Assembly (NCBI RefSeq): GCF_030156785.1 | Contig: NZ_JASGLW010000001.1 | Location: 62,001 to 126,000 of the forward strand | DNA from: Methanohalophilus sp. | GTDB lineage: Archaea; Halobacteriota; Methanosarcinia; Methanosarcinales; Methanosarcinaceae | DNA length: 64,000 bases | Direction of reading: 5' to 3' | In this document: one piece after another, positions 45,314 to 54,169 of the stretch | Layout: each line of letters begins with the position of its first letter | Position numbering within the stretch: the first letter of the stretch is position 1 | Notes under the pieces: model-generated | Seen by the model: the letters and a program-made list of their open reading frames with translations, nothing else | What the model was told of the DNA's origin: nothing | Databases searched by the model: none | Translations under genes and position numbers: made by a program

Positions 45314-46150
45314 TTATCGAAGCTTTGATTCTACTTTTTGGTAAAAGCCAGTGATACCCGTTGATACAAATCGTGCAGGGTTTGGTGCTTCTGTAAGAGT
45401 AATAACATCATTCATTTTCATGGTGAAGTTGTGCTGCCCGTCAATGACAATGGCCGCTTCCTTTTCGGGAACAATGATCTCAACCTGTATACTCCTGTCG
45501 GATGGCACTACCCAAGGTCTTGCAGAGAGCCTAAAAGGTGCCAATGGAACAATAAGTGTTGCATTCACGCGGGGGTCAATTAGTGGGCCGCCTGCACTCA
45601 TGGCATAAGCAGTTGAACCAGTTGGTGTGGCAATAACCACTCCGTCAGCTCTTATTTCTTCGATAATGCAGTGGTCGACGGTTATCCTGAAAGTTATTAT
45701 TTTTGCAGGTCTTGCAGTGGTCAGGACAACCTCGTTTGTAGCAGATGGTAATTCTTTCCTATTTAACATGACTTTGAGGCGCTTTCTTTCCTCGTATTCA
45801 AAACCATCCAGTATTTTTTCAATTGTGGGAATGGCATCTTCTGCAGCTGTATCCACAAGGAACCCAAGAGTTCCCATGTGGATGCCAAGCAAAGGCAGAG
45901 GATCTTCCATTTTTGAAATAGTGCGCAAAACAGTACCGTCTCCACCTATTGATACAATTAGATCAACACCTTCTTCTCTCATTTTTTCAACAGGAATTAT
46001 TTCGGCGTCAGTAATTTTGCAATAAGAAGCTGAGTTTGGGGTAACTGCAATGCTAATTTTATCCTTAAAGTGATCTACTAGTGTCTTAACCATTTCTCTG
46101 GCATCGGCTTTATCATATCGTGAGACGATACCGATTTTCCTAACTTTCAT
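45314..46150 (-). CDS. nadK: NAD kinase
   Basis: A 278-residue ATP-NAD kinase, which makes NADP+. The signature GGDGTVLRTI lies near residue 68, the NE motif (SATNEVVLT) near 137, and the glycine-rich ADGVVIATPTGSTAYAMSAGGP near 170. Its ATG overlaps the stop of the upstream inositol-phosphatase-like gene (TGA/ATG sharing four bases), indicating tight coupling. Confidence 0.95.
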   Translation of the reverse strand: MKVRKIGIVSRYDKADAREMVKTLVDHFKDKISIAVTPNSASYCKITDAEIIPVEKMREEGVDLIVSIGGDGTVLRTISKMEDPLPLLGIHMGTLGFLVDTAAEDAIPTIEKILDGFEYEERKRLKVMLNRKELPSATNEVVLTTARPAKIITFRITVDHCIIEEIRADGVVIATPTGSTAYAMSAGGPLIDPRVNATLIVPLAPFRLSARPWVVPSDRSIQVEIIVPEKEAAIVIDGQHNFTMKMNDVITLTEAPNPARFVSTGITGFYQKVESKLR

Positions 46151-46956
46151 TGATATTTTCCCCCAATACTCTCTAATATAGCTTTATGTACATATCCATT
46201 TGACGCCACCATTGAGAGCCGATTGATAATATTACATTCAAGCGATAATGGTTTTCCTGTACCATTAGTTATGGTACCACCTGCTTCTTCAAGAATAAGT
46301 TTGCCTGCAGCAACATCGATAAGTCTTAACGAGTTTCTTACATCTACAATTGCATCCATTTTTCCGGATGCTACGTAGCAAAGTTCAAGTGCGACACTTC
46401 CCAGAAGACGTACGCGCCGGATTTTCCTGGCAAGTCCCAGTGTCTGCTCGACATTTTTCTGATATCCATAAAGACTTGCACAGGCTTGCTTCAAGTTTTT
46501 GATCTTAGATGTGTGAATTCTTCTTCCATTTAAGTATGCACCTTTTTCTGCCATGGCATAGTAGGTATCATTATTTGCAAGATTCTTTACATACCCAAAA
46601 TCAATTTTTGAAAGATCAAGGCTTCCAATTGCTATGGAGATGCTGTAGAAAGGGATTCCCATTGAAGCATTATAGGTTCCATCAAGCGGATCCAATGCGA
46701 TGGTTATTTTCGGATCTTTTCCCAATACGATTTCCCCGATTTCTTCGCTGAGTATTCTCATGGGGATTCCGGTATTCTCAAATACTTCCAAGATCGCCTT
46801 TTCGGCAACATCATCGATTAATCGCGTAGGAGTTCCATCTGCTCCGGCATATACTTCTTTGTAGGCATTTGGTGTTCCTACAAGTGGGGTGATTGCCTCT
46901 ATAGCTTTTTCAGAAGCTTCCTCACAAATACTAAAATAATCTGTTTTGTCGTCCAT
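46147..46956 (-). CDS. Inositol monophosphatase-family phosphatase (FBPase/IMPase/NADP phosphatase)
   Basis: A 269-residue Mg/Li-sensitive phosphatase. Motifs are ILSEEIGEI (metal Glu), ALDPLDGTYNASMGIPFYSIS (metal Asp residues) and LIDVAAGKLILEEAGG. Archaeal members hydrolyse inositol-1-phosphate, fructose-1,6-bisphosphate or NADP+. In Methanocaldococcus MJ0917 an NAD kinase and an NADP phosphatase of this family are fused. The 4-base overlap with nadK here suggests the same NAD/NADP balancing job, though FBPase activity is equally possible. Confidence 0.88.
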   Translation of the reverse strand: MDDKTDYFSICEEASEKAIEAITPLVGTPNAYKEVYAGADGTPTRLIDDVAEKAILEVFENTGIPMRILSEEIGEIVLGKDPKITIALDPLDGTYNASMGIPFYSISIAIGSLDLSKIDFGYVKNLANNDTYYAMAEKGAYLNGRRIHTSKIKNLKQACASLYGYQKNVEQTLGLARKIRRVRLLGSVALELCYVASGKMDAIVDVRNSLRLIDVAAGKLILEEAGGTITNGTGKPLSLECNIINRLSMVASNGYVHKAILESIGGKYQ

Positions 46957-46972
46957 GAAAAAAGAATGGGCA

Positions 46973-47980
46973 TTAGATGCCCATATTTTTGTTTGTCATT
47001 GCAATGGATTTCAGTGGATCGTTTTCCAGCTCTGTGATCGCACGAATTGCATCTATGTTTTCAGGTATTACGTCGGATTCCTGATGTATTGCCTGGAAAA
47101 AGTATAATTCTCCTTCGTACATTGTGATGGATTCATCCCATACACAATTTTCCCACATGTCCCCGCGTGGTCTTCCGAGATCTTTTGCAAGCTCCATGAT
47201 TTCTGCAGTGGAGGTTATACCTTGCCCCACAAAACGAACTCTTGATTGTTGCTCGAAGATATCTTTAACATCCTCTACGTTGGAGTCTTTTTCAAGTTCG
47301 ATGTTCAGGGTATGCAGGTGCATAAGGGTAGTTGGTAACTTAACAGCAGTTGTTGCAATATCCATGTGTGGGATTACTGTCTTTACGTCTGGGCCATGGT
47401 GGGAAGGCAGCCTTATGGGATTTGGTACGATTGCATTAATGGGTCCTTTCTTGACGTCATTTGGATCAGCGGCCCTGCGCATGAGAGTAACTCTTGCTTT
47501 CTTTACTCCGAATTCCTTGTCCAGTGGGGTTAATACCCTGCAAAGGCCTGTGGTATTGCATGAAACGACTCTGACAAAATCCCTTCCCAAAGCCTCGGTA
47601 TAATTACTGGCGGCATTAAATGAGCATCCTGCAAGATCGTGATCTTCTCCGCCCTGCCAGATAGCTTTGGTGCCAGCTTTCTCGTAAATCGCTTTGTTGC
47701 TTTTTCCTAATCCTCCGGGAGTACAATCCACGACAACATCAGCATTTGCAGCCATGTCCTCAATGTTGCCTGCAACTTCAATTCCGGCTTTTTCCATACC
47801 ACTGATCTTCTCAGCAGGGGTATAGACATCAAAGCCTTTTTCAACAGCCATTTGTGTTTCAAAGTTTGGTCTTGTCTTTGAGACGCCGATTATTTCCATG
47901 TCTTTCTGAAGCATTACTGCGTCCGCAACACGCTTCCCAATGGTTCCATATCCATTTATAGCAACTTTGATTTTTGCCAT
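46973..47980 (-). CDS. gap: Type II glyceraldehyde-3-phosphate dehydrogenase
   Basis: A 335-residue archaeal-type phosphorylating GAPDH, working in gluconeogenesis and glycolysis. The Rossmann motif INGYGTIGKRVADA is at residue 8 and the catalytic Cys lies in VVSCNTTGLCR near residue 140. The stop is 16 bases before the phosphatase gene, so gap, phosphatase and nadK probably form one operon. Confidence 0.96.
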   Translation of the reverse strand: MAKIKVAINGYGTIGKRVADAVMLQKDMEIIGVSKTRPNFETQMAVEKGFDVYTPAEKISGMEKAGIEVAGNIEDMAANADVVVDCTPGGLGKSNKAIYEKAGTKAIWQGGEDHDLAGCSFNAASNYTEALGRDFVRVVSCNTTGLCRVLTPLDKEFGVKKARVTLMRRAADPNDVKKGPINAIVPNPIRLPSHHGPDVKTVIPHMDIATTAVKLPTTLMHLHTLNIELEKDSNVEDVKDIFEQQSRVRFVGQGITSTAEIMELAKDLGRPRGDMWENCVWDESITMYEGELYFFQAIHQESDVIPENIDAIRAITELENDPLKSIAMTNKNMGI

Positions 47981-48063
47981 TTTAGTACCGTCCTAATTTA
48001 AATGAAGTTCCACTTAGTTAATATTAACAAAATACCCCGATCATGTATACTGAAAGGCACTAT

Positions 48064-48258
48064 TTAGTCGTTTGCAACAATTACGAGTATTCCTTTTGAG
48101 AAGTCTATTTCACGTATTTTGCCTTCAATTATTTCCTTTTCACCAAAGATACCGGTCATTTCGATAAGGGAATCGTTTACTATTACTTTCATAACAGATT
48201 CCATTATGTCACGACTTTTGTTATCCTCGGTTTTGAAGATAGCTTTTAGTTCGCACAT
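48064..48258 (-). CDS. cooT: CooT-family nickel-binding protein
   Basis: A 64-residue protein, MCELKAIFKTEDN to ..GKILVIVAND-like end. The Cys directly after the start Met, a small beta-barrel pattern (LIEMTGIFGEKEIIEGKIREIDF) and the size match CooT, a dimeric Ni(II)-binding protein of CO dehydrogenase maturation in Rhodospirillum. I set the start at ATG 48258 (GTGAT upstream), because the Met-Cys start is the family hallmark. It follows the DUF89 gene by 5 bases and is 6 kb from the cdh operon. Confidence 0.75.
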   Translation of the reverse strand: MCELKAIFKTEDNKSRDIMESVMKVIVNDSLIEMTGIFGEKEIIEGKIREIDFSKGILVIVAND

Positions 48259-48263
48259 GTGTA

Positions 48264-49142
48264 TCACTTCATGAAAAGCTTCGCAACGGAGCAATCTTTT
48301 TCCAATCTCATATCATTTGCTACAGCATCACATTTTGTTCTCAGCAGGTATGCAATTGGACGAAGTTTCTTTTCAGAGAGGGTTTCGTAATTTGCCATTC
48401 CTTTACTAATAATAAGGCTGGCATTGTCAAATGCTTCAAGTAGTTCATCAGGTGCCTCCTCAAAGGATACTCCCACAGCATTACATCCTGTTGTTATTAT
48501 TTTATCTACATGTTCTTCTATTTCAAGTGCCTTAACATCTTCCATTGTAACGTCAGTTAGCATTGGTTCACCACGAATAACAAGGGTTACTTTTCCTCCA
48601 TGTTCTCGGATGATGTCGAATACGAGGGTATCAAGAATTATCTCACCGCAGTTGTCCGCTACATATACAGTATTGGAGGTTAGGTCGAACATTCTGTCAG
48701 TATCATCGACGTCAAGTCCTTTTTCAAAAGTGCTTGTGAATATTGCTTCAAAATTGTTTTCTCCAACTTCCAGTCCCATGACACCAAAGTCAAAGAAATT
48801 CCCGATAACTGCTGCAAGAACAGCTCTTCTAAAAATCTCTTTTGAATCGGGATTTCCTTTATAAATAAGTGCCTTTGCAAGAGGATATACTCCCAAAGCT
48901 GCATGGTTGCTGACTTGCTTTAAATCGTAGTAAGGGTCAGGATCATTGAGAATTTCGTAAGCTTTTCTGTGAACGGCTGTTGATACATGACCTGCAGCAA
49001 CACCAGGTACATATTGTTCTTTGATGACATCCATGCATGAAATAAGAGTTTTGTGAATAAGTTGCTCATCTTGTGTTGAGAGCTTTGATTCATAATGTAC
49101 CCGTGAGAGTAAACAGTAGATACAACGTGGATCCATTTTCAT
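48264..49142 (-). CDS. DUF89/ARMT1-family metal-dependent phosphatase
   Basis: A 292-residue DUF89 protein. The N-terminal CIYCLLSR Cys pair typical of the archaeal group is at residue 6. GNFFDFGVMG and ADNCGEIILD contribute the metal and phosphate site, followed by TTGCNAVGVSFEEAP and SKGMANYETLSE. DUF89 enzymes are thought to be damage-control phosphatases of sugar phosphates and are strongly activated by Ni2+ or Co2+ in vitro. The immediately downstream CooT-like gene suggests nickel is its physiological metal; that link is an inference. Confidence 0.85.
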   Translation of the reverse strand: MKMDPRCIYCLLSRVHYESKLSTQDEQLIHKTLISCMDVIKEQYVPGVAAGHVSTAVHRKAYEILNDPDPYYDLKQVSNHAALGVYPLAKALIYKGNPDSKEIFRRAVLAAVIGNFFDFGVMGLEVGENNFEAIFTSTFEKGLDVDDTDRMFDLTSNTVYVADNCGEIILDTLVFDIIREHGGKVTLVIRGEPMLTDVTMEDVKALEIEEHVDKIITTGCNAVGVSFEEAPDELLEAFDNASLIISKGMANYETLSEKKLRPIAYLLRTKCDAVANDMRLEKDCSVAKLFMK

Positions 49143-49338
49143 AAATTTGTTTTCCGCTTTTGTTTTCTGAAATTATTGGTTAACTATAAACTACAGTATT
49201 TTAAAATTTCGATTAATCGAGTTTAAAAAAGAATAGAATTATTTTCGGTTTGTTGTTACTCTGCCAGATTAAAGAATTTATACATGTATATGCTGTGTAT
49301 ATTTTCTTACACACTTGTGTACTTATTTGATTATACTT

Positions 49339-49782
49339 TTAACCAAGCATTTTGATTATAAGTCTTACTTGTTTTAATGAATAGTCAACACCAAACTCTT
49401 CTTCAATATATTCTTTAATCTGTTGCGTTGTTAATTTCTTATTCTGCACAAGGTATTGCTTAAGTTCGGCCTTTTGCTCAAGGTTTAATTTGGGTGGTCT
49501 ACCACCTTTATACCGTGGCAATAATCCAGGGTAACCATCTCGGTTCCAGCGTCTTTGCCAGATGTATCCCGTGCGTTTTGTAACTCCAACCTTTCTTGCT
49601 GCTTCCTCGACTGAATCCCCCATGTACCTGTACCTGACAAAATAAAGTCGATCCAGTATTTTGATAAGTGTCTCGATGTATTTGATTCGTTTATTAAGTT
49701 CTTTTAAACTCACCTTTTCTTGGATTGGATATACTTCTTTTTTTACCATGCCTGATGATTGTGTTTTATATGTATAAAACAT
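49339..49782 (-). CDS. Solitary IS630-type HTH protein next to mtmC
   Basis: A 147-residue protein. A leading helix region is followed by a first HTH (GDSVEEAARKVGVTKRTGYIWQRRW, residues about 55-85), the GLLPRYKGGRPPKL linker, and a second winged HTH (LTTQQIKEYIEEEFGVDYS). This is the N-terminal DNA-binding part of IS630-family transposases. The DDE catalytic domain is absent, and the 200 bases after its stop show no trace of one. It is either a truncated orfA or a recruited regulator. Its start at 49782 lies about 25 bases from a near-palindromic TATA shared with mtmC, suiting leaderless expression. Confidence 0.7.
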   Translation of the reverse strand: MFYTYKTQSSGMVKKEVYPIQEKVSLKELNKRIKYIETLIKILDRLYFVRYRYMGDSVEEAARKVGVTKRTGYIWQRRWNRDGYPGLLPRYKGGRPPKLNLEQKAELKQYLVQNKKLTTQQIKEYIEEEFGVDYSLKQVRLIIKMLG

Positions 49783-49802
49783 TTGGTTCTCTGCAGAAAA
49801 TC

Positions 49803-49812
49803 TTTATATAAG
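49803..49812. promoter_or_regulatory. Shared TATA box, mtmC and divergent HTH gene
   Basis: TTTATATAAG contains the palindrome TTATATAA. For mtmC it lies about 95 bases upstream of the ATG and would leave a leader of about 65 bases. For the divergent HTH gene it lies about 25 bases from its ATG. No other strong TATA is seen between the genes. Confidence 0.5.
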
Positions 49813-49900
49813 ATAACTCGATACCTTTTCTTAACAGCTTACCACCCTACATTTTTCAAGGGTCGGTTTGCTTTGTTACATCTAAAATATAGGTGATGAA

Positions 49901-50548
49901 ATGGGAAATCAGGAAATTTTCGATAAACTTAAGGAAACTATCGTAACCCAGGATGTTGCTGGCTGTACAGCAGCAGTTAAGGAAGCTCTCGACGCAGGTA
50001 TCAGTGCACTTGATGTAGTTAATGCACTTTCTGCTGGCATGAAGATTGTTGGTGATAAATTTGAAGCTGCAGAGCTTTACCTTCCACAGATTATGATGTC
50101 TGCAAAAGCAATGAAAAGTGCAATGGAAATTCTTGAGCCACTTCTCGCAGAAGAAGCAGGTGAGAGGGTTGGCACTGTCATCAAATTCGTCCAGGAAGGT
50201 GACATTCACGATATTGGTCACAGGCTTGTCGCAACCCTTCTTGCAGCAAACGGTTTTGAAGTAATTGATCTCGGTGTTGATGTACCTAACGAAAAGGTCG
50301 TTGAGGAAGTTGCAAAGCATAAGGGTGAGAAATTGATGATTGCTGGTTCAGCTCTTATGACTACCTCCATGCTCGGTCAGAAAGACGTTGTCCGTCTCAT
50401 TAAGGAAGAAGGTCTCCGTGATTCGGTCAAGATCATGTTCGGTGGCGCACCTGTTACCGATAAATGGATTGAAGAAATTGGTGCAGATGCAACTGCAGAA
50501 AATGCAGCAGAAGCAGCAACAGTTGCACTTGAACTGATGAAAGAATAA
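49901..50548 (+). CDS. mtmC: Monomethylamine corrinoid protein
   Basis: A 215-residue corrinoid carrier that accepts the methyl group from monomethylamine via MtmB and hands it to MtbA for coenzyme M methylation. Residues about 1-90 are a four-helix cap. The B12 domain follows, with the lower-ligand motif GDIHDIGHRLV (His103), then GSALMTTSM and GGAPV. The stop is 17 bases before mtmB. mtbA and the activase ramA are not in the window. Confidence 0.97.
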   Translation: MGNQEIFDKLKETIVTQDVAGCTAAVKEALDAGISALDVVNALSAGMKIVGDKFEAAELYLPQIMMSAKAMKSAMEILEPLLAEEAGERVGTVIKFVQEGDIHDIGHRLVATLLAANGFEVIDLGVDVPNEKVVEEVAKHKGEKLMIAGSALMTTSMLGQKDVVRLIKEEGLRDSVKIMFGGAPVTDKWIEEIGADATAENAAEAATVALELMKE

Positions 50549-50565
50549 AAGGGGAGGCGATTAAA

Positions 50566-51942
50566 TTGACATTCACAAAATCAGTTACTTGCTATGATTT
50601 TTATGACCGTGCCCAGACCGGTGAGAAATGCAGTCAGGATGACTGGGATCTGATGACCATTCCAATGAAGGCAATGGAACTCAAGCAGAAATACAACCTT
50701 GACTTTGGTAAAGAGTTCATTCCAACTGACAAGGATCAGATGGAGAGACTTTTCAAGGCAGGTTTTGAGATGCTTCTTGAGTGTGGTGTATGGTGTACCG
50801 ACACTCATAGAATCGTCAAATACACAGAAGACGAAATCTGGGATGCAATCAACAACCCACACAAGGAATTCCAGCTTGGTACTGGCAGGGATGCTGTCTA
50901 CTGCAGAAAGAGGTCTGTTGGAGACAAAGCCAAACCAATCGTACAGGGTGGTCCAACAGGTTCCCCTATTTCCGAAGATGTCTTTGTTCCTGTTCACATG
51001 AGCTATGCTCTGGAGAAAGAAGTTGACACCATTGTGAACGGTGTTATGACGTCAGTTCGTGGCAAACCACCAATCCCCGGCAGTCCATATGAAGTACTCG
51101 CTGCCAAGACCGAGACACGTCTGATCAAGGACGCATGCTCCATGGCAGGTCGTCCGGGTATGGGAGTTTAGGGTCCAGAGACTTCCCTGTCAGCTCAGGG
51201 TAACATTTCTGCCGATTGTGTCGGCGGTATGGGTTGCAATGACAGTCACGAAGTTTCACAGCTTAACGAACTCAAGATCGATCTGGATGCAATTGCCGTC
51301 ATTGCTCACTACAAATCCAACAGTGACATAATCATGGACGAACAGATGCCAATCTTCGGCGGATACGCCGGTGGTGTCGAGGAAACCACCATTGTTGACG
51401 TGGCAACCCACATTAACTCCATGGTCATGAGCAGTGCCAGCTGGCACCTTGACGGTCCTGTCCACATCAGATGGGGATCCACCAACACCCGTGAGACACT
51501 CATGATTGCCGGCTGGACATGTGCCACCATCAGTGAATTCACTGACCTGCTTTCTGGTAACCAGTATTACCCATGTGCCGGTCCATGTACCGAGATGTGC
51601 TTGCTTGAAGCAGCTGCCCAGTCCATCACAGACACCGCATCCGGTCGCGAAATCCTGTCCGGTGTTGCATCTGCAAAGGGTGTCATCACTGACAAGACAA
51701 CCGGTATGGAAGCACGTATGATGGGTGAAGCAGCCCGCGCAACCGCAGGTGTTGAGATCGAAACAGTTAACGAGATTCTAGACAAACTCGTAGCAAGCTA
51801 TGAGAATAACTATGCAAATGCACCTGCAGGCAAGACGTTCCAGGAATGCTATGATGTTGCAACCGTTACACCGACTGACGAATATGTCAAGGTTTACGAC
51901 GGTGCAAAGAAGAAACTCGAAGACCTCGGTCTTTCATTCTAA
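50566..51942 (+). CDS. mtmB: Monomethylamine methyltransferase with pyrrolysine
   Basis: A 458-residue TIM-barrel methyltransferase when the in-frame TAG at 51169-51171 (codon 202) is read as pyrrolysine. Its reactive ring binds the amine for transfer to MtmC. Sequence on both sides is unmistakably MtmB: YDFYDRAQTGEKC at the start, GRPGMGV just before the TAG, and GPETSLSAQGNISADC just after. The start is TTG at 50566, with GGGGAGG eight bases upstream. The end is TAA, followed by a strong terminator. PylS, PylT and PylBCD are not in the window but must exist in the genome. Confidence 0.98.
51169..51171 (+). other. Pyrrolysine UAG codon 202 of mtmB
   Basis: The amber codon sits at the canonical active-site position. 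The downstream 100 bases are the region described as the PYLIS stem-loop in Methanosarcina; it encodes the conserved active-site segment, so structure and coding constraint cannot be separated here. Confidence 0.97.
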
Positions 51943-51951
51943 ATTTAAATT

Positions 51952-51990
51952 AAGAAAAGCCGGCAAATATGCCTGCTTTTCTTTTTTTTT
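51952..51990 (+). terminator. Terminator after mtmB
   Basis: AAGAAAAGC pairs with GCTTTTCTT (9 bp), with an additional GGC/GCC inner pairing, followed by a run of ten T. It separates mtmCB from the transporter genes, which would then need partial readthrough or their own promoter. Confidence 0.8.
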
Positions 51991-52040
51991 AATGAGAATA
52001 GAATATAAAAAAATTATGTATCAAAATTGGAGGCATCAAA

Positions 52041-52139
52041 TTGGACACTTGGACAATTGTTAATGGTGTACTTTATCTCGTAAGCTTTGCCATAATAGGC
52101 TATATGTTACTTGATGCCGCAAGGGTCTCAAAGAAATAA
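52041..52139 (+). CDS. 32-residue single-pass membrane microprotein
   Basis: A TTG-initiated frame encodes a short polar start (MDTWTIVNG), one hydrophobic helix (VLYLVSFAIIGYMLL) and a charged end (DAARVSKK). A textbook GGAGG lies seven bases before the TTG, and mtmP begins 15 bases after its TAA. The strong ribosome site and spacing argue for real translation. It probably acts as an accessory subunit of the amine permease; that is inferred from position only. Confidence 0.65.
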   Translation: MDTWTIVNGVLYLVSFAIIGYMLLDAARVSKK

Positions 52140-52154
52140 TGGGGGGGACAATAA

Positions 52155-53549
52155 ATGGAAGGTCAAGAATCTCCAGATCTAGTTAAAACATTACGTCCGT
52201 ACCATGTTTGGGCTCTGGGTGTCGGTATCGTGCTTGTGGGCGAGTACATGGGTTGGAACTTTACTGTTGCTAAAGGTGGTGTTCTAGGTTCGCTTTTTGC
52301 TTTGCTAGTAGCAGGTACTATGTATGTCATGGTTTCTCTCTGTGCCAGTGAACTGGGATCATCTACAAAATTGGCCGGAGGACCTTATGACTGGGCCAGG
52401 TTATTTGTAGGTCCGGGCGCAGCCGCACTTGTAGGTCTGGGAGTATATATGGAATATATAGCTCTTGAAGCTGCAGATGCAATTGTGGTGGCATCGGTAA
52501 TCCAGGCGATATTCCCGTCGGCGAATATAGCAGTATTCCCCATGACATTGATTGTTATAGCTTTCTTAACGTTCATGAACTATAGAGGAGTAGTGGCGGC
52601 GCTAAACCTTAACTTTGCACTAACTTTCACAGCACTGATTGCAATTATTGTCTTCTTCTTTACGAATATAGCTGGATTCGGTGGGCAATGGCATCCTGAA
52701 TACCTGATATCTGGTGCAATGCCTAACGGCTTTGTGGGTATTTTTGCGGCGTTGCAGTTTGGTCCGTGGTTTTATCTCGGGATCGAAGGAGCTGCAATGT
52801 GTGCGGAAGAATGTAAACACCCCACAAGGGCTATCCCACTGGGTCAGCAGGCCGGTATGATTACCCTTCTACTTGCAGCAGGTATGACCCTGTATGTCTG
52901 TTCAGGTCTGGTACCAGATAACGTTCTTGGTGTATCAGCATATCCGCTCTTTGAAGCAGCAAGTAACAGTGGTGTAGGAATACTGATAGCATTGCTTGCA
53001 GTAGGTACACTCTTTACCTGTCTTGCAAGTGCGAACGGTACGGTTTGTGACTCTTCACGGTCATGGTACGCTCTGTCAAGGGATCACTTCCTGACTCCCT
53101 GGTTCTCTGCGATTCACCCGAGATACAACACTCCGTACAGAGCTGTAATCTTCACAATGCCAATCGCAATCGCCTTTGCATTCAGTGGTTACCTTGATCA
53201 GGTTATTACATTCTCAATTACATCAGGATTGGTTTGTTATGTTCTGATCCCATTCTCACTGATACGCTTCAGGAAGATGTTCCCAGAAAGCCACTTGAAA
53301 GCCAAGGGTGCAGAAAGGGCTGTACGTCCATTTGCGGGACCATTGCAACCTTACCTTGCATGGTTTACAATTCTGCTTGCGATAGTCATCATGTCCACTC
53401 TGAATTGGGGATATAACTACAACCTTGTCTTCGGACTGGTGTTCTATGTGATAGCATATTTCTACTTCACGTGGAGATATCGTTCACTTGAAGTCCATCA
53501 TGACTGGGGTGAGGACATGGGATGGCCAGATCCTGTGGGAGTTGAATAA
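52155..53549 (+). CDS. mtmP: APC-family methylamine permease
   Basis: A 464-residue transporter with about twelve membrane helices and the APC fold: GVGIVLVGEYMGWNF in the first helix, LAGGPYDWARLFVG, and ALQFGPWFYLGIEGAAMCAEECKHPTRAIP. It resembles ethanolamine permeases, and its place beside mtmCB marks it as the monomethylamine uptake permease MtmP. GGGGGG precedes the ATG. Two small membrane proteins follow in tight succession. Confidence 0.92.
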   Translation: MEGQESPDLVKTLRPYHVWALGVGIVLVGEYMGWNFTVAKGGVLGSLFALLVAGTMYVMVSLCASELGSSTKLAGGPYDWARLFVGPGAAALVGLGVYMEYIALEAADAIVVASVIQAIFPSANIAVFPMTLIVIAFLTFMNYRGVVAALNLNFALTFTALIAIIVFFFTNIAGFGGQWHPEYLISGAMPNGFVGIFAALQFGPWFYLGIEGAAMCAEECKHPTRAIPLGQQAGMITLLLAAGMTLYVCSGLVPDNVLGVSAYPLFEAASNSGVGILIALLAVGTLFTCLASANGTVCDSSRSWYALSRDHFLTPWFSAIHPRYNTPYRAVIFTMPIAIAFAFSGYLDQVITFSITSGLVCYVLIPFSLIRFRKMFPESHLKAKGAERAVRPFAGPLQPYLAWFTILLAIVIMSTLNWGYNYNLVFGLVFYVIAYFYFTWRYRSLEVHHDWGEDMGWPDPVGVE

Positions 53550-53562
53550 GGAGGTGTACTCG

Positions 53563-53844
53563 ATGGAAGAAAACAATACAAATATTGATCCCGTAAGATA
53601 TGCGAGTAAGCTGAAAGCTGATGCAGGTGTTGTTATACTGTTGCTTGCTATCCTGTACTTCTCAGAGAGTTTCATCACCTACAACATACTCTCCACGGTG
53701 TTGGCGGAGGTACCGGAAGCTGCAAAGCTACTCCCAGTTTACATACTCTTCTTTGTGCTGCTAATTGGTATTGAGACAGCAGGATGCTTGAGGGTGTATG
53801 GTTCGATCAAAGAGCACATGTACTCATTTGAGTACTATGATTAA
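53563..53844 (+). CDS. 93-residue two-helix membrane protein of the mtmP cluster
   Basis: A soluble N-terminus (MEENNTNIDPVRYASKLK) is followed by hydrophobic segments at residues about 22-42 and 55-78, and an acidic/aromatic end (SFEYYD). GGAGGTG lies before the ATG, 13 bases after the mtmP stop. I recognise no family. Its position suggests an accessory subunit of methylamine uptake. Confidence 0.7.
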   Translation: MEENNTNIDPVRYASKLKADAGVVILLLAILYFSESFITYNILSTVLAEVPEAAKLLPVYILFFVLLIGIETAGCLRVYGSIKEHMYSFEYYD

Positions 53845-53856
53845 AGGAGGATTAAG

Positions 53857-54108
53857 ATGGGAGTTACTAGTAAAAATGGAGAGCGCAGTCTCTTCATGCA
53901 GATCTTCGATATCCTGTTCATATTCATAGTAGCAGGAGTATGTGTGGTTACGCCGGTTCTCCTGCAAGGTACCGTTCTTGTGGGATGGGGTGAAAAAGGA
54001 GGCATGCAATTTGTATGGGACCCGTCGGCATATTTCAGTCTGCTGGCCATAATTATTGTCTTCTTCATTGTGATCCTGTATCACTCGGTAAAGAATTATA
54101 AATTCTAA
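53857..54108 (+). CDS. 83-residue two-helix membrane protein of the mtmP cluster
   Basis: Hydrophobic helices at residues about 15-42 and 58-78 flank an external loop (GWGEKGGMQFVWDP). GGAGG precedes the ATG, and the gap to the preceding small membrane gene is 12 bases. No family recognised. With the 32- and 93-residue proteins it makes three small membrane proteins around MtmP, all translated from strong ribosome sites. Confidence 0.7.
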   Translation: MGVTSKNGERSLFMQIFDILFIFIVAGVCVVTPVLLQGTVLVGWGEKGGMQFVWDPSAYFSLLAIIIVFFIVILYHSVKNYKF

Positions 54109-54169
54109 AATCTGGAAGTATGCCTTGAAGTTTCAAGGTATTTTCCATTTATTCGAGCAGGTGATTAAT

